From Verrucomicrobiota bacterium (GTDB lineage: Bacteria > Verrucomicrobiota > Kiritimatiellia > SS1-B-03-39 > UBA6053), in contig JAFIGD010000019.1 in assembly GCA_020831625.1 (NCBI GenBank), positions 16,704 through 80,703 of the forward strand: DNA of 64,000 nucleotides, in the 5' to 3' direction. The first letter of the stretch is position 1. Every line of letters begins with the position of its first letter. Shown here piece by piece: positions 1-9,017 of the stretch. The position numbers were made by a program, and so were the translations under genes. The notes beneath the pieces are model-generated. The model made no database searches, was not told the origin of the DNA, and worked only from the letters and a program-made list of their open reading frames with translations.

Positions 1-480
1 CCGCTTTGAGCACCGTAAAGCTCTGCGTAACCGCCTCGGCTGGCAAAAACGAATCGTTCCCGGCCTGCGAGGCCGCCAACGTGACCGTCCCCGCCGCCGT
101 GAAGGTGAGCGTGTTGTCCTCCACCACCGCCGGACCCGACACCACCGCGTAGTTCACCGGCAGCCCCGAGCTGGCGGTCGCGACTCCGTCAAGTGTGACC
201 GTGCCCGTCGCAAGCTGGGACGATATCGTCTGCGTAAACACCACCTCCTGTGCCGCTTTAAGCACCGCAAAGCTCTGCGTAACCGCCTCGGCGGGCAAAT
301 ACAAATCGTTCCCGGCCTGCGAGGCGGCCACCTCGACCGTCCCCGCCGCCGTGAAGGTCAGCGTGTTGCCGTCCAACACCGCCGGACCCGAGACCACCGC
401 GTAGCTCACCGGCAGGCCCGAGCTGGCGGTCGCCGCGAGCGTGACCGGCTCCATAAAGGGAACGGGCGAAACGGTGGGAA
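1..480 (-). repeat. 252-bp tandem coding repeat (84-residue Ig-like unit)
   Basis: The sequence from position 1 recurs from position 253 with high identity (for example CTCTGCGTAACCGCCTCGG near 21 and 273). The period is 252 bp, exactly 84 codons, so copy-number change would keep the frame. The array continues past the left edge. Confidence 0.8.
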
Positions 481-1711
481 AGTCGATCGTCTGACTTTGC
501 ATCACGATGCCGCTGATCTCGATTTCAGCCAGCGCAACATTGTGCGCCCCCCGGATCAGTTGAATCACCAGCGTATCGGAAATCATGCCCGTGGGTGCCA
601 CGCTGGCCGGTTGTAGATCGCCCGGGTCTGAATCCGGGACGATCGTCTTCGAGAATGGAGTCCCGCCCGGCACCGAAACCTGAATCGAGGCCGGCATGCC
701 CACGCCACCCGCCCCGCCGCTGTTGGCCAGATAGAGCGTTACCAGGTCAACCCGCACCGGAGCGGAAAAGGTCAATGTAATCTCCGGACTCGTATTCTCC
801 CAAAGCAGCAGGCCCGCGCCCTCGATCTCCATCGATTCGAGCCAGGGCGTCCCCCACACCCGCGCCGGGCCGGTGCCATTGATCAGCAACTCCCCGTCCG
901 TGTCCGGATAGCCGGCGGCCGGTGCCGGGCTCACGGAGTAGCCGGTGACGGAGGCCGTCAAATTGCCACCGGGCAAGGCCTGCAGCGGGAAAGGGGCCCC
1001 GAGGAATGCCAGATTCACCACCGGCTCCACCACCGTGACCCCGCCGCTGAGGGTATTGCCCGTGAGGCTGCCGGTCGCCTCCGCGATGCTCGTGCCCTGG
1101 CTTTCCTCAAAGGTGAACAAGGCGCCCAGCCCCGGCGCATCCACGGCGGGCGTGGTGAAGCGCTCCGCCGCAATCGTCTCCGCCGACCGCGCATGGTCCC
1201 AGATCCGCAGCTCCAGCATCCGCCCATCGAAGGGATTCGCACCGGGCTCGAAAAAGCCTCCGATCTGTAAAGGCAGGTTGTTTTCCGCAAACTGAGCCGC
1301 CGCCACCCGCTCGCCATCGGCCACGCCGTTGAGAAAAACGCGCTGCGTGCGCGTCGCCGCCTCATAGCTGTAGGCCACATGCACCCACTCGCCCGTTGGC
1401 ACGGGGGTACTGCCCGTCAAATCATCCCCCCAAAACCCGAGGTGCAATCGGTCATTGCGCACCAGCAAATGAAACAAGCCCTCACTCCCGATCTGCGCCA
1501 GCACCGGACGATCCCCGCCGCTTGCGTTCAGCCACACCCAAGCCTCGACCGTAAAATCCCACCCCGCCAGCGTGGCGCTGGAATCCAGCGTAATCCGCCC
1601 CGGCGTGCCTGAAAATTCGAGGCCGGCTGTGAAAGGCTCTGCGGCCTGCACCGGCAAAGATCCCGCGCAAAGAAGAAAGAAAACTGAAAATCCTATAGAA
1701 AAGTGGGTCAT
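2..1711 (-). CDS. Secreted LamG-domain protein with Ig-like repeats (3' end outside window)
   Basis: The frame is open from an ATG at 1711 to the window edge (570 codons, no stop). An N-terminal signal peptide (MTHFSIGFSVFFLLCAG...) ends near VQAAEP. A LamG/concanavalin-like domain follows (about residues 25-190, with TVEAWVWL and ELRIWDHAR motifs), then a discoidin-like beta region and at least two copies of an 84-residue Ig-like repeat (SGLPVxYAVVSGPAV...). It is paralogous to the next gene over the LamG part. The role is unknown; LamG and Ig repeats suggest carbohydrate or surface binding outside the cell. A good Shine-Dalgarno (GGAGGG) sits 5' of a second ATG at 1724, which is out of frame with this protein, so the start is not fully settled. 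Confidence 0.8.
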   Translation of the reverse strand, partial: MTHFSIGFSVFFLLCAGSLPVQAAEPFTAGLEFSGTPGRITLDSSATLAGWDFTVEAWVWLNASGGDRPVLAQIGSEGLFHLLVRNDRLHLGFWGDDLTGSTPVPTGEWVHVAYSYEAATRTQRVFLNGVADGERVAAAQFAENNLPLQIGGFFEPGANPFDGRMLELRIWDHARSAETIAAERFTTPAVDAPGLGALFTFEESQGTSIAEATGSLTGNTLSGGVTVVEPVVNLAFLGAPFPLQALPGGNLTASVTGYSVSPAPAAGYPDTDGELLINGTGPARVWGTPWLESMEIEGAGLLLWENTSPEITLTFSAPVRVDLVTLYLANSGGAGGVGMPASIQVSVPGGTPFSKTIVPDSDPGDLQPASVAPTGMISDTLVIQLIRGAHNVALAEIEISGIVMQSQTIDFPTVSPVPFMEPVTLAATASSGLPVSYAVVSGPAVLDGNTLTFTAAGTVEVAASQAGNDLYLPAEAVTQSFAVLKAAQEVVFTQTISSQLATGTVTLDGVATASSGLPVNYAVVSGPAVVEDNTLTFTAAGTVTLAASQAGNDSFLPAEAVTQSFTVLKA

Positions 1712-1772
1712 AGATAGACAACATCTTAAACCCTCCTTACGGTACCGACAAGCCTATCAGCCCCCTCCCCCC

Positions 1773-1806
1773 TGAATGGCCAAAAAAAGCAAAGGGATGT
1801 CCAAAT
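1773..1806 (-). promoter_or_regulatory. Direct-repeat operator candidate upstream of the first LamG gene
   Basis: On the minus strand two half-sites, TTGGACAT and TTGGCCAT, lie in the same orientation 21 bp apart and are followed by TCAGGGGG. The same arrangement lies upstream of the paralogue at 6033-6068. The spacing, two helical turns, is the one used by AraC/XylS-family activators, and the neighbouring hybrid kinase ends in an AraC-type domain. That this kinase binds here is inference. Confidence 0.5.
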
Positions 1807-1809
1807 CGA

Positions 1810-4800
1810 TCAGAAACAGTTTTCATCCGAAAAGGTGAACGTCGGGCCCTCCATCGGCCCGGATTCCAACAGAATAACCAATCGGCCCTCCGTGCCGCGG
1901 ACATCCCGGCCTTGGGTGTCCATCTGGATGGTCACATCGGAATCCGCGGCAATGGTTACGGGACCGCTGATCAGGGTTGGGAATGCCACGGACTCGATGC
2001 GCACCGTATAAGCCTGGTTACTGTTGTTGATCACTTGAGTAAAGGAGGTGAAGGTGTCGGAGCAAAACGAATTAATGCTGAAATCAATCACCGTGGGGCA
2101 CACCGATTCACTGCTGTAGTGCAGGCCGAGGTCTCCATCGAGAAGTTTGACCGGAATCCTCGGCAGGTAATTCACGTCGAATTCCACCGTCTGTCCTGCG
2201 GGCACAGGCACCTGTTTCTGTTCGTTGCCGACGGTGAGCACGATATCCTCATCGTTCAGGTTCTGGGCGGTGAAGCGACTGATGTCATTGGTGCGGCAAA
2301 TCCCCTCGATGATGATGTTGGCCGCAAAGGTGGGCTCGATGACTGTGATGTTGGCGGGGGAGGAGCGAGCCCTAAGACCTTGGTGGTAGAGCGTCACGAT
2401 CGAATCGTAGGGGAAATCGTCGACATAAACACCAGTGGGAAAGGATTGCCGGATGCCGCCATTCTCTATTTCATTATGATTAGGCCAGTGGGGGCTGGAG
2501 GCTCCACCATAGGTGAAGAAGGAACGCGAGACAGTCGAATAGAGGGGGGTGAGTATCATACCCCCCGAAGTGCGCCCGTAATAGATCGGGTCGCCGTCCA
2601 GAGTGTCAATCTCCAGATCATAGCTGTCGAAAAAGTCACCCTCTCCCAGATCCACACCCTCGGGCAGATCAAAACTGACATCTATGTTTGTACGGCTGGG
2701 CAGGGTGTATTCAGCGCGACCGATTTCATCCCCGGTTTGCCGGTGCTTTACATAGATTTCGGCGGTGACGGGAAAGTTGTATCGGGAAAGCAGCCGCACG
2801 GTGCGGGGCGGAATTGAGCTGTCAAAACGGCGATCAGAGTAGCTGATCCTCTGCACTATGCCCAGCGCATCATCGATCCAGATGGGGAGTTCCGCAGTGG
2901 CCCCCGCCGCATCGACTACGGTTAGCGTAAACGAGTCAATATAACGCTCATCTCCGGAGAGAGTCCGAACGGAAGCACCATAACCATCATAAAAGAGGGA
3001 TTGTTGACCCCCGCTCGTCTGCAGGTAGATTGTGGCGGTGGAGGGGAGCGTGGCGGCGAGGGTGTTTGTGGCGGTGGAGGGGAGCCAGGCGGGGAAGGTG
3101 TCGGTACCCAGCAGGGGGGCATCTCCCACTCCGATGATACGGAGCGGGTCGCCGTCGGCGTCGCTGAGACGACCGCTCAGGTCGAGGTCACCCTGATTAA
3201 AAAATTGATCGGTTGACAACTGGGTCGAGCCGTCGGCAGTGGGCGCGGTGTTCTGGCGGGCGAGGTCGATGCTGGCGGTGCCGGTGGCGGAAAGTCCCCC
3301 GCTGTCGGTGACGGTGTAGGTGAAGCTTTCGGCAAAGGTGGCCTCGTGGAGGAGCGTCTTTCCCGGGGCGGGCACGTAGGTGATCTGCCCGTCGGCGGCG
3401 AGCGTCAACGAGGCGCCGGAGGGCAAAACGGCGGGTGCCCCGTCGACGAGAGCGGTGCCGTTGAGGTGGGAGATGCGCAGGACATCGCCGTCATCGATAT
3501 CACTGGCGGTGCCAATGGGCAGATCGGACAGGCGGGGAAAGGCGCTGGCGGGGATCGGCTCGCGCGGCAGGCCGGGGCCGGAGTAGTCCACAGTGAGCGG
3601 CCCGGGAACGTCGGCGTCGAAATAGCGCACCCGGAGGGTGTGCGATCCGGCGGCGAGGGTTATGGTGCCGCTGCGCCCGGTGGCGGGATCTTCCCAGGTG
3701 TTGTCAACCACGCGCTCGCCGTCGATATCGAGCACGACGCCGTTGGCACTGCCGGTGTAGAAGGTATAAGGTCCGGCGGCGGGGACAAAGAGTTCGCCGG
3801 TGAATTCAAAGCCGAAGCCATCGTCCGCCGTGGCGGGATCGAGGCTGAAGGTGGGCAGTCGTCCGGTGGCCACGGGTTCGGCGGCGAGCAGGCTTTCCTC
3901 GGTCGGAAAGTCGCCTTCGAAGTAGCGGTAGGCGATCCCGGCATCGACGGTCCCGGTGGCGTGGCTGCCGGTGAAGTCTTCCACCGTCGGCGGATTGTTT
4001 TCACCGTTGACGGTGATGGCGAAGGTGCGGCGGATGGATTCGCCGAGGGCGTTGACCACCGTGTAGGTGACGGCCTCGTCCACGACGGCATGGCCGGGCA
4101 TGGAGACGGGGGCGGTCAACTCGCCGGAGCCGTCGGCATGGATCCGCAGCGTGACGCCGAAATCAAAGGTCAGCGTGCTGCCAACCAGGCCGGTTTGATC
4201 GTTCAGGGCAATCAGCTCAAGATCGCCGGCATCCCCGGCGGACAACTCGTCGCCAAAAAGGAAGCCGGGAGCGAACAGCTGCGGCTCAGCATCCTCTGTA
4301 AAGACGGAGTCTGCCGGAGGCTGCACAAGGCCGGGTGCGGGCGGGGGCACATAGCGCAGCCGGAAAAAGGCCCGGTCCTGGCCGGGGGCCATCGTGAACC
4401 GGGCCATGCCGCGGCCATCGGCCGGGTTGATTTCCTGCGGCATCTCATACCAGGTTTGCAGGTCGGACGACCATTCGGGCACGGCCTCCGCGCCCAGCCG
4501 CTCGGTCCCGCGATGGAACAGAACCTGTGCCTCGCCGGGTACCAACTCCATCTGCAATTTCAAGACGTCACGGTTGTTGAGAGCCGGATCAAAGCCATGA
4601 TACAGACGGGCCAGACGGGGGGCCGGATCGAAGGGGGCGGGATCGCTGATTCGCAGCGGCCCGCCCTCCAGGTGGACCTCTGCCAGCGCGATGCGCCCGC
4701 CTTCGGTCCCCGAGAGGGTGACGGAGAGGGCCTCGGTGATCAGTGCCAGATCCTGAATCCGCACAGTCTGCAAGCGGCCGACTTCGGCTCCGGCGGTGAC

Positions 4801-5874
4801 GGGGACGGTGATGTTGAAGCCGCCGGGGGTGGAAAGCTGAAGGCTGTCGGGCAGAGCGACATCCGCCGCGCCGTCGCTCTGGGCGAGATAGAGGGTGACC
4901 GCATCCACCCGGGCGCGCCCGGCGAGGGAAATATGGATGGCGGGATGGGACTGATCCCAGACCAGGATGCTGTCGACGGGGTTCAGGAGGGTGTCGAGCC
5001 AGAGGGTGCCCCAGACGCGGGCGGGGCCGAGGGTGTTGGTGAGCACGGTTCCGCTGGGGTCGGCGTAGTCCGGCAGAGGCGCGGGGCTGAGCGTGTAGCC
5101 GCTCACGTAAGGGCGGAGGCTGCCGATGGAGAGCTGCTCCAGCGGGAAGGTGGAGCCGAGAAACGCGGGTCCGACAACCGGCTCGACCACCGCCACATCC
5201 CCGCTCAGCGTGGCGTCGGAGAGCTGACCGGTTTCCTCCGGGATTGTGGTTCCGTTGGATCCTTCAAAGGTGAAGAGCGCATCGAGGCCGGGCGCATCGG
5301 TGGATGGAGTGGCGAAACGTTCCGCCGCGATGTCTGCCGCCGTCCGCGCATGGTCCCAAATCCGCAGCTCCAGCATACGGCCGCTCAGGAAATTCCCCCC
5401 CAGCCAAGTGCCGATTTCAAGCACGCGGTTGTTTTCCGCGAATTGATGATCCGCAGTGCGCTCGCCATCGGGCACCCCGTTCAGAAAGACCCGCTGCCGG
5501 CGGCTGGAAACGTCATAGGAAAAGGCCACATGCACCCACTCTTGAGCGGGCACGGGGGTCGCTCCGGTCAAATCATCCGCCCAAAATCCGAGATGCACCC
5601 GTCCGTCCCGTACAAGCAAGTGCATCGGGTCGGCATCGGGCTGCGCCAGAATCGCTCGATCCCCCGCTGTGCTGTCGAGCCACACCCAGGCCTCGACCGT
5701 GAAGGAGCGCCCCGCCAGCGAAAACCCCGAATCCAGCGTCACCCGCCCCGATTCACCCGAAAACTCGAGCCCGGCGGTGAGAGGCTCTGCGGCCAGAACA
5801 CGCTCGGCTCCGGCACTGAGAAGCAAGAGGGGTATGGCGACAACAGAAAATGTGCGCGCCACGAAATCGGGCAT
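1810..5874 (-). CDS. Large secreted LamG/PA14/cadherin-like protein
   Basis: About 1354 residues from the ATG at 5874, chosen because it gives a normal signal peptide (MPDFVARTFSVVAIPLLLL... cut near VLA-AEP). Domains in order: LamG (about 30-190), a discoidin-like beta module, a VCBS/cadherin-like module, a PA14 domain (about 640-780: IAYRYFEGDFP, GPYTFYTGSANG, DIDGERVVDN), two more cadherin-like modules, and a C-terminal beta-rich region with several cysteines. LamG and PA14 are typical of proteins that bind polysaccharide or glycoprotein. An in-frame ATG at 5973 keeps the leader CTATCTATG and the M-x-x-F-x-I-G start of the paralogue, so translation may begin there. It lies downstream of the hybrid kinase, same strand. 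Confidence 0.85.
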   Translation of the reverse strand: MPDFVARTFSVVAIPLLLLSAGAERVLAAEPLTAGLEFSGESGRVTLDSGFSLAGRSFTVEAWVWLDSTAGDRAILAQPDADPMHLLVRDGRVHLGFWADDLTGATPVPAQEWVHVAFSYDVSSRRQRVFLNGVPDGERTADHQFAENNRVLEIGTWLGGNFLSGRMLELRIWDHARTAADIAAERFATPSTDAPGLDALFTFEGSNGTTIPEETGQLSDATLSGDVAVVEPVVGPAFLGSTFPLEQLSIGSLRPYVSGYTLSPAPLPDYADPSGTVLTNTLGPARVWGTLWLDTLLNPVDSILVWDQSHPAIHISLAGRARVDAVTLYLAQSDGAADVALPDSLQLSTPGGFNITVPVTAGAEVGRLQTVRIQDLALITEALSVTLSGTEGGRIALAEVHLEGGPLRISDPAPFDPAPRLARLYHGFDPALNNRDVLKLQMELVPGEAQVLFHRGTERLGAEAVPEWSSDLQTWYEMPQEINPADGRGMARFTMAPGQDRAFFRLRYVPPPAPGLVQPPADSVFTEDAEPQLFAPGFLFGDELSAGDAGDLELIALNDQTGLVGSTLTFDFGVTLRIHADGSGELTAPVSMPGHAVVDEAVTYTVVNALGESIRRTFAITVNGENNPPTVEDFTGSHATGTVDAGIAYRYFEGDFPTEESLLAAEPVATGRLPTFSLDPATADDGFGFEFTGELFVPAAGPYTFYTGSANGVVLDIDGERVVDNTWEDPATGRSGTITLAAGSHTLRVRYFDADVPGPLTVDYSGPGLPREPIPASAFPRLSDLPIGTASDIDDGDVLRISHLNGTALVDGAPAVLPSGASLTLAADGQITYVPAPGKTLLHEATFAESFTYTVTDSGGLSATGTASIDLARQNTAPTADGSTQLSTDQFFNQGDLDLSGRLSDADGDPLRIIGVGDAPLLGTDTFPAWLPSTATNTLAATLPSTATIYLQTSGGQQSLFYDGYGASVRTLSGDERYIDSFTLTVVDAAGATAELPIWIDDALGIVQRISYSDRRFDSSIPPRTVRLLSRYNFPVTAEIYVKHRQTGDEIGRAEYTLPSRTNIDVSFDLPEGVDLGEGDFFDSYDLEIDTLDGDPIYYGRTSGGMILTPLYSTVSRSFFTYGGASSPHWPNHNEIENGGIRQSFPTGVYVDDFPYDSIVTLYHQGLRARSSPANITVIEPTFAANIIIEGICRTNDISRFTAQNLNDEDIVLTVGNEQKQVPVPAGQTVEFDVNYLPRIPVKLLDGDLGLHYSSESVCPTVIDFSINSFCSDTFTSFTQVINNSNQAYTVRIESVAFPTLISGPVTIAADSDVTIQMDTQGRDVRGTEGRLVILLESGPMEGPTFTFSDENCF

Positions 5875-6032
5875 CCTGAAAAATAAGGTTTGCAGGTGAT
5901 CGAGTGACAGAGCTTGAATCCCGCGGCAAAGGGATTGGACGGGAGCTAAGCGTCCTATGGGAAAATTATTCATAGATAGGTTCCGGCTTACGCCCCCTAA
6001 CGAAAACCACAAGAATATCCCGGGATCTGCCC

Positions 6033-6068
6033 CCTGAATGTCCAGAAAAAACAGAACATGTCCAGATC
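6033..6068 (-). promoter_or_regulatory. Direct-repeat operator candidate upstream of the large LamG gene
   Basis: On the minus strand CTGGACAT occurs twice, 20 bp apart, separated by a T-rich stretch and followed by TCAGGGGGC. It lies between the stop of the hybrid kinase gene and the LamG start and matches the element at 1773-1806. TATTCT about 21 bp after the proximal half-site is a possible -10. Confidence 0.5.
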
Positions 6069-6096
6069 GGCAGCAAACCGATCCCCACCGTGAAGC

Positions 6097-8388
6097 CTAC
6101 GGCTCTGTTATTTCAGGCAACACTTGGGCCGCAAGGAATTCCTTGGGTACCTGGTTGAACACCGCCCGAAAGCGGCGGGACAGATAGCTCGCGCTCACAC
6201 CGACGGCCCGGGCCGCTGCGGCAACGGAATCGACTTCGCCCGATTCCAGAAGCAGGCGGGCGCGCCGCAGGCGGATTTCCTGGATCAGTTGACCCGGCGT
6301 CTGGCCGAAGGATTCGGTACAGCGGCGCTGGAGCTGGCGCTGGCTCATCCCCAGCGCATCCGCGAGTTCCACCGCGCCGAACGGCCCGGTGCCCATACGA
6401 TCCGATATCACCGCCCGCACCTGTTCCGGCCAGGCCGCCGGCTGCGGTGCTGCGGTCCGGCGCACGCAAAGGTGGTTGTGGATGCGCAGGCGCAGTTCGT
6501 CCATGGAGAAGGGCTTCGAGAGGTAGTCATTCGCACCGGCCTGAAGGCCAATGAGGCGGTCTTCCGGACGCCCCTTGGCGCTGAGCAGGAGGATGGGGAG
6601 TTCCCGGGCTGAAAAGTGATCCCGAATCTTTTGACAGAGGGCGATGCCATCGAGTCCCGGCATCATCACATCACTGAGGATCAAATCCGGAGGATGGTTT
6701 AGAATGACCGGCAGAGCCTCCTCTCCGTTCCGGGCAAACCGGAGCGCATACACCTCTTCCAATTGACGGGCCAGAAAACGCTGCAGATCCGGGTGATCCT
6801 CGATGATCATAATCTCTGATGTTCTCCCCGGTTCGGATGCGGTCCTTTGGGGATCGCCGGGGGAGTCAGCGCAAGAGGTGTCGGCCTGAAAGACCGGCAT
6901 CGGACGGGGCGGATCCTCCGGAGCGCTCCCCTGGGAGGCCGGTTCTATCGCGAGATCCTCCAGCGCAATATGATCCGCCCCCAGAGGAACGCGTATCCGG
7001 AAACAGTTGCCGGCACCGCCGCCCGGGTCGGGAAGCAGACCGATCTCCCCGCCATGCAGGGCGACGATTTCGGCGGCCAGACTCAACCCCAGACCCATCC
7101 CCTCCCAGCCGCGGTCGTCCCCGGACTCCCCCTGAAAAAAACGCTCAAACATCCGCGCCCGAACCTCCCCGGGAATGGGGCGGCCGGCATCCTCAATTTC
7201 GATTTCGAGTTCGCCCGGTGCCTCGCCCCCCGCCCGGCGGCAGCGAATGCCAATCCCGCTGCCCTCCGGGGCGAACTTCACCGCATTTCCGATCAGGTTA
7301 AATATCACCTTCGCAAACTTTGTGGTGTCCAGATACACCCGGAGAGAAGGATCGACCGGATCGAAAACAAGGGTCATTCGGCGGGCCTCGGCAAGCGGCC
7401 GCATCTCCGCCACCAGCTCCCGCAGGAAATCCCCGGCCATCACCTCCCGTACCCGCAGGCGTGCCTCACCCGCGTCCAACAAGGTGAAATCAACCAGCTC
7501 CTCGATCAGCAATTCCAGGCGACGCAACCCCCGTTGAACCATGTCCCATTGCGGATCCGCCTTTTGCGCCGGGATCAGCGCCTCCAGAGGTTGTTTGATT
7601 AACGAAAGCGGGGTGCGCAATTCGTGCGAGAGCATGGCCATGAAGCGTTGTTGCCGAGTCTGCAAGGCCTCCGCCGCCTCTTTCGCCTCGGTCAGGGCCC
7701 GCTCCATTTCGACCCGCGCGGTGACATCGTGAAAGGTATTGATCATCCCGCGGATCTGCGGATCCTGCAACTGGTTCACCACCGTGCCCTCGAGATAGAT
7801 CCAGTGTCCGTCGCGATGACGCCAGCGCACAACATCCGCGTCCAGTTCACCCGGCAGCCCGGCAAGCCGGGCGAAGCGCGGGATCAGCCTCCCGGCATCT
7901 TCCGGGTGAATGAACTCGAATAAACTCCGCCCCACACACGCTTCGGCGGGATAGCCGGTGATGCGCTCGTTGGTGGCACTTTCGTAAAGAATCGTTGCCT
8001 GGGCATCGAAGATCGTGAATCCTTCGTAACTCAATTCGATCAGGGCCTGGGCTCTCGCCAGTGCGCGGATGGCCTTCTGTTGCTCTCCGGCCCCGCGTAA
8101 AAGAAACGTCCGCGCCTCATCCCGCTCCGACGGCAGCCGCACCGCCTCCAGCGCGATCGGCTCCCCTTCCCCCCATACCAGCTCAAAGGCAAACGGTGCC
8201 AGCTCACCCGCCTCCTCCAAGTGAACGCCTACCGCCCGCCAGAAGGCGGGTTCCTCTTCCGGGGCGTGCAGGGCCGCCAACGCTTGAGCGGCGGCATCGG
8301 GTTCCACCTCTTCCGCAAACCGAACCCTGCTCCAGTCGTTGCCGCGAAGAGCGGCAATATCTGGATGACTGTAAGAGAATTCGTTCAT
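6097..8388 (-). CDS. Hybrid sensor histidine kinase/response regulator with AraC-type output domain
   Basis: 763 residues with no membrane segment, so a cytosolic sensor. Order: N-terminal unknown region, PAS/PAC (about 115-230; YEGFTIFD, HRDGHWIYLEG), HisKA with H-box FMAMLSHELRTPL (His255), HATPase (N-box NLIGNAVKF about 364-372, MGLGLSL about 431), receiver (about 525-640; DLILSDVMMPG, Asp573; LSKPF, Lys625), and a double helix-turn-helix AraC domain (about 655-755). All phosphotransfer residues are present. This is the HTCS-like architecture used to switch on adjacent target genes, but without the usual periplasmic sensor. The flanking LamG genes with shared direct repeats are the likely regulon (inference). 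Confidence 0.93.
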   Translation of the reverse strand: MNEFSYSHPDIAALRGNDWSRVRFAEEVEPDAAAQALAALHAPEEEPAFWRAVGVHLEEAGELAPFAFELVWGEGEPIALEAVRLPSERDEARTFLLRGAGEQQKAIRALARAQALIELSYEGFTIFDAQATILYESATNERITGYPAEACVGRSLFEFIHPEDAGRLIPRFARLAGLPGELDADVVRWRHRDGHWIYLEGTVVNQLQDPQIRGMINTFHDVTARVEMERALTEAKEAAEALQTRQQRFMAMLSHELRTPLSLIKQPLEALIPAQKADPQWDMVQRGLRRLELLIEELVDFTLLDAGEARLRVREVMAGDFLRELVAEMRPLAEARRMTLVFDPVDPSLRVYLDTTKFAKVIFNLIGNAVKFAPEGSGIGIRCRRAGGEAPGELEIEIEDAGRPIPGEVRARMFERFFQGESGDDRGWEGMGLGLSLAAEIVALHGGEIGLLPDPGGGAGNCFRIRVPLGADHIALEDLAIEPASQGSAPEDPPRPMPVFQADTSCADSPGDPQRTASEPGRTSEIMIIEDHPDLQRFLARQLEEVYALRFARNGEEALPVILNHPPDLILSDVMMPGLDGIALCQKIRDHFSARELPILLLSAKGRPEDRLIGLQAGANDYLSKPFSMDELRLRIHNHLCVRRTAAPQPAAWPEQVRAVISDRMGTGPFGAVELADALGMSQRQLQRRCTESFGQTPGQLIQEIRLRRARLLLESGEVDSVAAAARAVGVSASYLSRRFRAVFNQVPKEFLAAQVLPEITEP

Positions 8389-8520
8389 GAGCAGAATTGT
8401 AAACGGTAAGAAATAGAATACATATTAAAAAAATTCAAAACTATTTCACAAAAGGTCAAAAGCAAGATTTAACAATCTTTGGCTTTACCCCTCCCCTACC
8501 CGGGATGTACGGTTTTCAAT

Positions 8521-8991
8521 ATGGCAAACCTGCTTGAAGCCCTTCTTAAAGATCCACAGTACCCGTTCTTCGCGTTGATCGGGCTGGTGTTGCTCTGCTA
8601 TCCCTTTTATGCCAAATGGGAGGCCGCCAAACTCAGCCGGCGGCGCACGGCGCGAACGAGGGGTGAAGTGGTGGACGAGGAAACGCAGGCCACGCGGGGC
8701 GTGGGCATGGGCGTGGGCAGTCACCATGTCCCCACCCGCCATCCGGTGGTGGTCTTTGACGTGGACGGAGTCCAATACCGCTTGGTCTCCAACACCGGCG
8801 CAAGCTGGCAAACCCTCCGGCAGGGTCAAACCGTCGACGTTCACTACAACCCTTCTGATCCCAACGATGCCGGCATCAGCGACATCTCCCTCGATGCCGT
8901 CGAGCACCTCCTGCTCTGGCTCCTCCCCCTCATCGGCGCGGCATTCTTCCTCTGGGGTCTCGTGAATTTCCTCAAAAACCTGAACGGGTAA
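8521..8991 (+). CDS. DUF3592 membrane protein
   Basis: 156 residues from ATG 8521; an upstream in-frame start at 8479 would add a poorly supported proline-rich stretch. There is one hydrophobic segment near the N-terminus (FFALIGLVLLCYPF) and one near the C-terminus (LLLWLLPLIGAAFFLWG). Between them is the beta-rich DUF3592 core with the V-x-Y-N-P-x-D-P motif (VDVHYNPSDPNDA), which lies outside the membrane. The molecular function of the family is not established. The rhomboid gene follows 26 bp later on the same strand. Confidence 0.75.
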   Translation: MANLLEALLKDPQYPFFALIGLVLLCYPFYAKWEAAKLSRRRTARTRGEVVDEETQATRGVGMGVGSHHVPTRHPVVVFDVDGVQYRLVSNTGASWQTLRQGQTVDVHYNPSDPNDAGISDISLDAVEHLLLWLLPLIGAAFFLWGLVNFLKNLNG

Positions 8992-9017
8992 ACCGTTTTG
9001 CAATCCCAAACCCGCAA

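Noticed and set aside
3346..5886. 846-codon plus-strand ORF
   Set aside because: Antisense to the LamG/PA14 gene. It is Gly-rich with no domain, caused by codon bias of the opposite strand.
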